NCBI GenBank assembly: GCA_914767715.1
Contig: OU612071.1
Span: 27,527,681-27,591,680 of the forward strand
Direction: 5' to 3'
Length of the DNA: 64,000 bases
Origin: Membranipora membranacea
Taxonomy: Eukaryota > Bryozoa > Gymnolaemata > Cheilostomatida > Membraniporidae
A program made the position numbers and the translations under genes. This document shows, one piece after another, positions 57,673 to 64,000 of this stretch. Each line of letters opens with the position of its first letter. Position 1 is the stretch's first letter. The notes under the pieces are model-generated. The model was given only the letters and a program-made list of their open reading frames with translations. It had not been told where the DNA came from and made no database searches.

Positions 57673-57942
57673 TTATTCGTCTGATAGTAAAAACCCTGTA
57701 TACGTATTGTTTAAGTCTGGAAATGTTCCTCCAGTAATTGTAACACAACAGGAAGGCAAGCAGAAGAGGTTGTCTTTGCCTACCACTCCAAACAGGAATC
57801 TTGCGAGTTGCCGATATGCAATGTGGTGATAGCGACGATTTGCATTCCCATTATCGTTGTATGCATTAGGACCATACTGCTGTCTGAATGATAACCATGC
57901 ATTATCTAATACCTCAGGATGCTGCTCATGAGGAATATCCAT
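57673..57942 (-). pseudogene. Element C: P2X7-C-domain remnant
   Basis: The minus-strand frame contains YHHIAYRQLARFLFG, LFCLPSCCVTITGGTFPD and NNTYTGF, the second half of the P2X7 cytoplasmic domain. The cysteine cluster of the first half was not found upstream. It lies tail-to-tail with the element C transposase remnant. Confidence 0.65.
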
Positions 57943-57949
57943 ATTTTCA

Positions 57950-59930
57950 TATTTTTAGTATCTTCTCATTCCAACTTTGAGGGCAAATAAGTCTCAACTG
58001 GGCCACAGGCTGCTTTTGAACATATAATAATGTTCTAAGCTAGACTGAGATCTCTAGAATGATAAATGAATGAATGAATAATAGAAAGAAACCTGATCCT
58101 TTACAAACACTTTAAGCTGGGATGATGGACTTTTCAGCTATCATAAGCTCTTTTACTACCATAATAGTTAGTTAGTTTTATTCCCAAAATATAGGAAAAA
58201 AGTTCTTATTCTTCACTGTTTCAATTGATCACTGATACCCAGCTTGACGGTTGAATTTCCTGTGGTTAATCCACAAGGGTCCGATACTGGAATTATCTAA
58301 GTGATCGATCATGAGCGGCTAATACAGAACTGAGCCTAAACTGTATGAGATCTCAGTCTATCAATGATTGTGGACAGGCAAAGTGCCAGAGTGATGCTCT
58401 TCAACACGGTTGTCTTGGTTGTAATTAAAAAGTCATTTTTCTGACGAATACAGTATGAGATGATTGGCGTATATAAGCACAGGTACTGCCTGCTGAAGCA
58501 ATCATTCTGCTTGGAAGAGTCAAATCCTATCAACATTGAAATCGTTGTTGGAAGATATTCACATAAGTGCATTTGAAATGTCAGCTGGTTGAAAATGATA
58601 TATAAATTGTGTTAGCAGTGTGAAGGAGTTGTCAATGGAGATCCTCACAGCATTGACAGTTTTGCAATAATACTGATTTTTCCTTTTTATAGTTGACATC
58701 AAATATGGATAGCTGACAGAATCTCTACAATTGGCAACATTTTGCTAAAATTTCACACAAGTATTGATTTGATTCAGCTCCCACATTTTGGAAATATACT
58801 GTTCAATGAAAAACAATATCAGCAAAAGATGCAGGAACATCATAATAGGACCTGCAAACGCATTATATACCCATTTCTGATGCTACTCCCTCCTCCTCCT
58901 CCAGCTGTTGACCAAAATGAGTGGTGATGTCATAATGAACAGACCTTTATTATCACAAATGCTAAGAAGTCCTGGGTACCAGCTAACGGATTTGACGGAA
59001 GACGGTTTGAAAGCCAGGGATTAAGTCCCGTGTACCAGCAACGAAAAGGGCCAGCATGAAAATGTAGATAACTTGGTGGTCGGGCATTGATGTATTTTAA
59101 GATAAGAGGCTTAGAGACCAGATTCATAGTGCATGAAGGCAAATCATGGACACAAGTGTAGGGATCTACAGGGTCTGTGGGTGGAGAAAGAAAATGATGC
59201 ACAGACAAAGCTGTTAGAATGCTGCTTGTTAGTGATTTGGGATCTACATGTTGTCTGGATGCTAGTCTCAAAGCAAACATGGTATGTGGTATGCCTTGGC
59301 AAAAAAAATACCCCTGCAGTCTCTATTATGAATATCCGTGTTTAGTTTCATTACATTAGCATCGTTTTTTGGGATAACTTTTGTTTTAAAGGTGTGTTGG
59401 TGTTTCTTTTTTATCTTTTGGGAATAATGATAGTATGGTCTTTATCTCTGTTGATAAATTAGTAACATTTAATTTACCACCCGGAGTAGCTTTCATTGAA
59501 GTGCGGTTAGGATTTTTTTCAGGATAAAACCATAGTTTGGCAAGATCCAGGACATCTTGAAGATTCTTCATTACAACCACAATCGGCTAATTTGTCTGCC
59601 TTACCCGGTGGCTGATAATACATGAACACACTAGACTTATATTCATCATTTTCTCAAGCTTCCAATTTATTGTCACCACCAAAAGTGGATGCTTTGCTGC
59701 TGCTTTCCAGTTTTATTTCAGCTCAATTGACTGCCCGTTGACTTGGTGTGAGTCAACCAGGACGACGCAAGAGTTTGACAGCACTGGTATATGGTGATGG
59801 AGGCTATGATAATTGTATGACAGGACGTAATTCTATAGGCAATTGGGGCTGCAAACAAGGCCGCAAACAGACGATTGAGGAAATATATGAACATTTACAA
59901 AGGAACACCACATTGCTAAGTTAAATATCA
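57950..59930. other. Intergenic, no supported gene
   Basis: Frames at 58930-59280 and 59386-59580 on the minus strand lack recognisable motifs. Nothing else seen. I could not find a TTAA boundary for element C in this flank. Confidence 0.4.
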
Positions 59931-59944
59931 TGTATTGCTACTTT

Positions 59945-60610
59945 TTACAGCCATGTTTAAGTGATCCTCCCAACAAAGTTTAGATCATTTGGAAGATTTG
60001 TCCAATTGTTGCATACATTGGCCTGAACTTGAATGTTTGTAGCTGAGCTTTCAAGCAAGACCTATATAGCTTGCTTAATTGAGTTGAAAGGCTTTCGGTG
60101 TGAAGATAGAACTACTTGAGCTTGTTAAACAACTTGTGTAAGCTATGAATTTGGCTCAAAGATCCCTGTAGCATAAGTGCTTTCTATCCTCTGTACAAGC
60201 AAACCTAGTGTGATAGCATGCACACCAAATGAACTGTGGGATTGCACATTCCCCCCTTTTTCCGCTGGTTACAAAATATCTAGGGGCCAGCTCATAAATT
60301 CTCGATAGCAAAAGCATAAGTGCTGTTTATTCTCTTTACAAGCGAACATAGTGTTATTGCATGCAGAGTTCCATAGTTTTACTTTATAGGTGATCTTGCA
60401 AACAAAGTTTAGATCATTGTCCAATTGTTGCATTCATTGGCCCGCCTTTAATTTGGATTTTGGTTGCTAAGCTGTTAAGCGAGACCTGTGTAGCTTGCTA
60501 AACACTAAAATGAATTGAGTTGGAAGGCTTTCGGTTTAAAGGTATAGAATTACCTAAGCCTTACAAAACAGCTCATGAAAGCTATGAGGCTGGCGTAAAG
60601 AGCCATACTT
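59945..60610. repeat. Diverged direct duplication (~430-bp offset)
   Basis: The phrase ACAAAGTTTAGATCAT, TCCAATTGTTGCAT, CATTGGCC and AAGGCTTTCGGT recurs in order at 59960-60100 and 60395-60535; a shorter phrase (GCATAAGTGCT ... ACAAGC) recurs at 60170 and 60316. Non-coding. Confidence 0.65.
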
Positions 60611-60614
60611 AAAA

Positions 60615-61610
60615 ACAAAAACAAAATTTGATAGGATGTGAAAAAAACTGGCCAATTTGAAGTTAAGTCACCACCATTGCAAACAATTGGATGTATAATA
60701 GAAGAGAATCTGTGGAGCAGGTGTCATTTACAAATTTTAGCATCAGCAAGCCGTTGGAGTTTTGATCAAAGCTGATAAGTTTGAAAGCTTGCCAGGTACA
60801 ATAGCTTGCCAAGTACGATAGCCTTCCCGGTGCAAAAAAGGAGCGAAAGTTTGCCATATCCTACACAAATGAATGTGTACCTTGCAATTGCTACGAACAA
60901 TGTACGTATAAAGGGATTTTGTAGCAATTTTTTATCGTTATTGGCCAGCTCTCATAGGTGGCTGACTTTGACTTCTTTTTATGGCGACATTTTCCAATGT
61001 TTATGGAATTTAAGGCTTATTGCCTGATGTTTGGATTCCTTGCAGAAGTACATCATTAAGATGGTAAATTAACAATTAACATTAAGGTGGTCATTAACAA
61101 TGGTACATGAAATAAATTTTTGCATGGAATGGCGTCTGCGAAACTAATTCTGGGCAAAAATGGCAGTGATAGTGAACAATTTTCGCCGTTGAGGCAAACT
61201 GTGGCGTTTAGCCTAAGTTTTTCAAGCGGAAGTATATATTTGCTTTGCCAAGATGGGTCATCATCACAAAACCAGTCCAAAGGCTGAAAAACCAGATACA
61301 TCTTTTGAGTCAGGTTGATTGCTGATAGCATTGGACCCCAGATCCAAAGTTTTTGCTGACTGCATTAAGTGTCGAAATGTAATGAAAGACCCAATTGCAG
61401 GATGCTTTTCATCACAGGTACTGCGAAAATCTTAATTTTTACCTGTCAAGTCTTTGGATTGTACTCCATATGTTAGTATAAATTGTTTAAGACTTTGACA
61501 GCTGGTGATTTGAATAATTTCCTTTTTTGGATCAGTACAGATTCCAGGTAAAGTGCCTATCAGCATAAAATATCGGGTCCTTTCCTGGTAACGTGATTTT
61601 AATCAAGGAA
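60615..61610. other. Intergenic, nothing recognised
   Basis: No supported exon. Flanks the LTR element. Confidence 0.4.
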
Positions 61611-61847
61611 TGTTGTGTCCTCATATGCAGTGACCACTAATTAAGTCACGTGCTCATTTAGTATGCTGCCGATAGTATAAATAAGGCATGCCATCACAAT
61701 TATAATCAGTTGATATATAGTTGATGTACAGTTGATATACAGTCATTTATAAGTCATTGACACAATGGTCACATAATAAATGTACACGCTCCAACAACAA
61801 ATCAAACAGCTTGATTTATATACAACCAACAAAACACAAAATAAACA
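61611..61847 (+). mobile_element. 5' LTR of a Ty3/gypsy retrotransposon
   Basis: A 237-bp LTR beginning TGTTGTGTCC and ending ATAAACA. It contains a TATA box (AGTATAAATAAGG, about 61673-61685) and an AATAAA signal near 61776. The next bases, TTGGCGACGAGGATAAAA, are the primer binding site type seen in mag-like gypsy elements. The 3' LTR lies beyond the window, so the LTR is inferred from termini and position. Confidence 0.75.
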
Positions 61848-62104
61848 TTGGCGACGAGGATAAAACTCAAAAAGATTGAGGTGGAGAAGGAGACTATGCC
61901 AAAGAGGGTGATAGATCCATAAACAGACGGTACGCAGCCAAACACAGACACAGACTAAGCGAAGAACAGAAGCCCATGACAGTGACGGAGACAGAAAAGA
62001 CTATCAGAATAAGATAAGTTGATTTCCGATTACTTGTAGTACTAAATGTAAACCTTTACCCATTAGAAAATTTTCACTGAATAGCGCATATCAGATCATA
62101 AAAG
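61848..62104 (+). promoter_or_regulatory. Primer binding site and 5' leader of the gypsy element
   Basis: TGGCGACGAGGAT directly after the LTR is the probable tRNA primer site; the 257-base leader runs to the gag ATG at 62105. Confidence 0.65.
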
Positions 62105-64000
62105 ATGAGTCTAGATATAGGACGCCCAGGTAATTTTGAGGTAGAAGGTGAGGCAAGTGTAGTAGCTACAGGTTGGTTGGCATGGATCGAGGAGTTCGAT
62201 TGCTATGCTGATTGTAAGGGTTTGTTCAACCCCAGTGGAACTTCCGCTAAGGAAACATCGCTTAGGAGACAACGCCAGGCATTGTTGTTGTTCTGTGGTG
62301 GACCACGTGTTCGGGAGATGCTTAAGAATCATAACGATTCAATCGAGGAGGTTACTGAAAAATGTCAGCCCGGTGATTATGATGGCACAATTCAAGTCTT
62401 GAACGCGCATTTTTTGGTAAAACCAAATAAAAGGTTCATGCGTCATGTGTTTAGGCAAATGCGTCAGACTGCAGGTGAGACGATAGCCCAATATGTAGGC
62501 AGACTTAGAAAAGGATCTGTAGGCTGTGAGTACGTTGATGTTAATGACTCGATAGTTGATCAGATTGTTTCAGGCTGCTATTACGATGCTCTTAGAAAAA
62601 AGTTCTTAGAAGCAGGGGCATCTCTTGACCTAGCAAAGCTAATGAGTATTTCAGCATCACATGAAGCGGTGGAAATGCAAAATAGGGAAATGAGAAATGG
62701 TCAAAACCCTGGTGCTAGCGCTCATGCTAAAAGTAATGCTCATGAATTTCCCAATGCAACAGGTGGTGTCAACCGATTAGGCTCATTTGTTAGGCATGGA
62801 AATAGTGGCGGCAAGCCAAAACCCAGATATGAAGACTCCAATGGTGGTAAACCCTACAGAGGTACATCAAATCGTAAGTCAGCTGAATCATGCTATAGGT
62901 GTGGTTCTTCCAAGCATAGCGGTAGTGATACTAACTGCCCAGCTAAAGATAAGCAATGTAATAAATGCTCAAAAATAGGTCATTTTGCTATTGCGTGTAG
63001 GAGTGTTGAACCTAAGAAAAAGGTGCATTCTATATTGTCAGCTGGTAGTCAAAATGCTGATCAAGGTCAGGCAGCATTTCAGTGCAAAGCTATCAGGCCG
63101 AAGTTTAATCTAGACAAGCTTGAAGTCAGAGTAGGAAACATTCCGCTTGATGTGCTTGTAGATTCTGGCTCACAGAGCAATGTGATTAGTAAAGACACAT
63201 TTGATTTACTTGTGTCAAGAGGTCTTAGAGCCAAAGTAGAGCCAACAGACCTGGAACTGTTTCCATATACTGCTGATAATCCCTTAGACTTGTTCGGATG
63301 CTTCAATGCGGAACTAGAAGCAGGAAATCAGCGGGCAACAGCTGAAATCATAATTATTAATGATAGGGATCAGACGTCGTTGTTGAGTAATGATACATCT
63401 CACGCACTAAAACTAATCAAAAAAGGCTACAACGTAGGAGTAAATAGCTTAGATTCTAATACCAGTAATGTCAGTAACTACGGTAGTCTGCTAGAAAACT
63501 ATAAGAATTTATTTTCAGGCGTAGGTAAATTCAAAGGCCCAGATATAAAAATAGGAATAGATCCTAATGTAGCTCCAGTGTGTCAACCATATAATCGCGT
63601 TCCATTCGCACTGAGGAGTAAAGTAGAGGCTAAACTAGAACAGCTAGTTAAATCAGATATCATAGAGGTAGTAGCAAAGCCTACACAGTGGATTTCACCT
63701 TTGATTTCTGTACCTAAGGCTAATCGTGATATTAGGCTATGTGTTGATATGCGTAGGGCAAACCAGGCAATTATTAGGGAAAGACATCCCATGCCGACTG
63801 TTGATGATTTATTACAGGATATGAATGGCAGCAAGGTTTTCAGCAATTTAGACATGAAGGAAGGTTTCACGCAATTTGCGCTGCATCCCGATTCAAGGGA
63901 TATCACAACATTCAGTTGTCACATTGGCTTATACCGATATAAGAGGTTATTTTATGGTTGCTCTATGGCTCCAGAGAAATTTTATGCAGAGATTCATAGA
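62105..64000 (+). CDS. Ty3/gypsy gag-pol (gag, protease, start of RT), open to the window end
   Basis: One uninterrupted frame of 632 codons from ATG 62105 to the last base. The gag part includes RKGSVGCEYVDVNDSIVDQI. It has two zinc knuckles: C263-x2-C-x4-H-x6-C and CNKCSKIGHFAIAC at about 286. The aspartic protease centre is VLVDSGSQSNVI with Asp353. RT starts around residue 500 (PYNRVPFALRSKVEAKLEQL), with RLCVDMRRANQAI, motif A NLDMKEGFTQFALHP (Asp583) and FYGCSMAPEKFYAEIH. Gag and pol are fused in one frame without a stop or shift. The absence of lesions suggests a recent, possibly active copy. RNase H, integrase and the 3' LTR are off the end. Confidence 0.9.
   Translation, partial: MSLDIGRPGNFEVEGEASVVATGWLAWIEEFDCYADCKGLFNPSGTSAKETSLRRQRQALLLFCGGPRVREMLKNHNDSIEEVTEKCQPGDYDGTIQVLNAHFLVKPNKRFMRHVFRQMRQTAGETIAQYVGRLRKGSVGCEYVDVNDSIVDQIVSGCYYDALRKKFLEAGASLDLAKLMSISASHEAVEMQNREMRNGQNPGASAHAKSNAHEFPNATGGVNRLGSFVRHGNSGGKPKPRYEDSNGGKPYRGTSNRKSAESCYRCGSSKHSGSDTNCPAKDKQCNKCSKIGHFAIACRSVEPKKKVHSILSAGSQNADQGQAAFQCKAIRPKFNLDKLEVRVGNIPLDVLVDSGSQSNVISKDTFDLLVSRGLRAKVEPTDLELFPYTADNPLDLFGCFNAELEAGNQRATAEIIIINDRDQTSLLSNDTSHALKLIKKGYNVGVNSLDSNTSNVSNYGSLLENYKNLFSGVGKFKGPDIKIGIDPNVAPVCQPYNRVPFALRSKVEAKLEQLVKSDIIEVVAKPTQWISPLISVPKANRDIRLCVDMRRANQAIIRERHPMPTVDDLLQDMNGSKVFSNLDMKEGFTQFALHPDSRDITTFSCHIGLYRYKRLFYGCSMAPEKFYAEIHR

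Overview
This is eukaryotic nuclear DNA: AT-rich, with short coding exons bounded by GT/AG sites, tRNA-derived SINEs, LINEs, LTR retrotransposons and DNA transposons. There are no bacterial operons. The gene families visible (THAP-domain transposases, stand-alone relatives of the P2X7 C-terminal domain, a possible short-chain-collagen-C4-like protein) fit a marine invertebrate. A sponge is my best guess, from the C4-like exons, but the species is not determined.

Layout. 0.8-2.2 kb: a spliced minus-strand gene, possibly short-chain collagen C4-like. 4.1-9.2 kb: element A, made of a P2X7-C-domain gene (+) facing an 11-exon THAP/TTAA-type (Kolobok-like) transposase gene (-) whose splice phases I could follow from end to end. 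11-11.8 kb: a tandem repeat array. 11.8-39.5 kb: a giant imperfect palindrome, two diverged arms of about 13 kb around a 1.2-kb spacer at 24.8-26.0 kb. Each arm has its own later insertions: element D (17,761-21,518, TTAA target duplication, empty site in the other arm), element E (28,479-31,757, long TIRs, 9-10-bp duplication, empty site in the other arm), satellite and tandem arrays. Each arm also carries one copy of a two-exon gene for a small secreted cysteine-rich peptide. At the palindrome's right edge is an internally deleted LINE; its ORF1 part recurs inverted at the left edge.

42,866-47,891: element B, flanked by TTAA, holding a THAP-transposase gene (+) tail-to-tail with a P2X7-C gene (-). 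48.1-48.7 kb: a foldback repeat. 49.1-52.3 kb: small four-TM-like (possibly MS4A-like) exons in inverted orientation around a 27-bp coding minisatellite. 52.8-56.2 kb: a transposon graveyard (element E TIR fragment, BEL/Pao gag-protease, P-element/THAP9-like transposase, LINE 3' end, SINE). 56.5-57.9 kb: element C, a third transposase remnant tail-to-tail with a P2X7-C remnant. 61,611 to the end: a Ty3/gypsy element with an intact LTR, gag, protease and start of RT, running off the window.

Main message: in four separate places a P2X7-C-domain gene lies tail-to-tail with a THAP/Kolobok-like transposase or its probable remnant, and two of these units are bounded by TTAA duplications. The pair looks like the cargo of one transposon lineage. 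All exon models, family names and repeat boundaries were read by eye; no search or alignment program was run.
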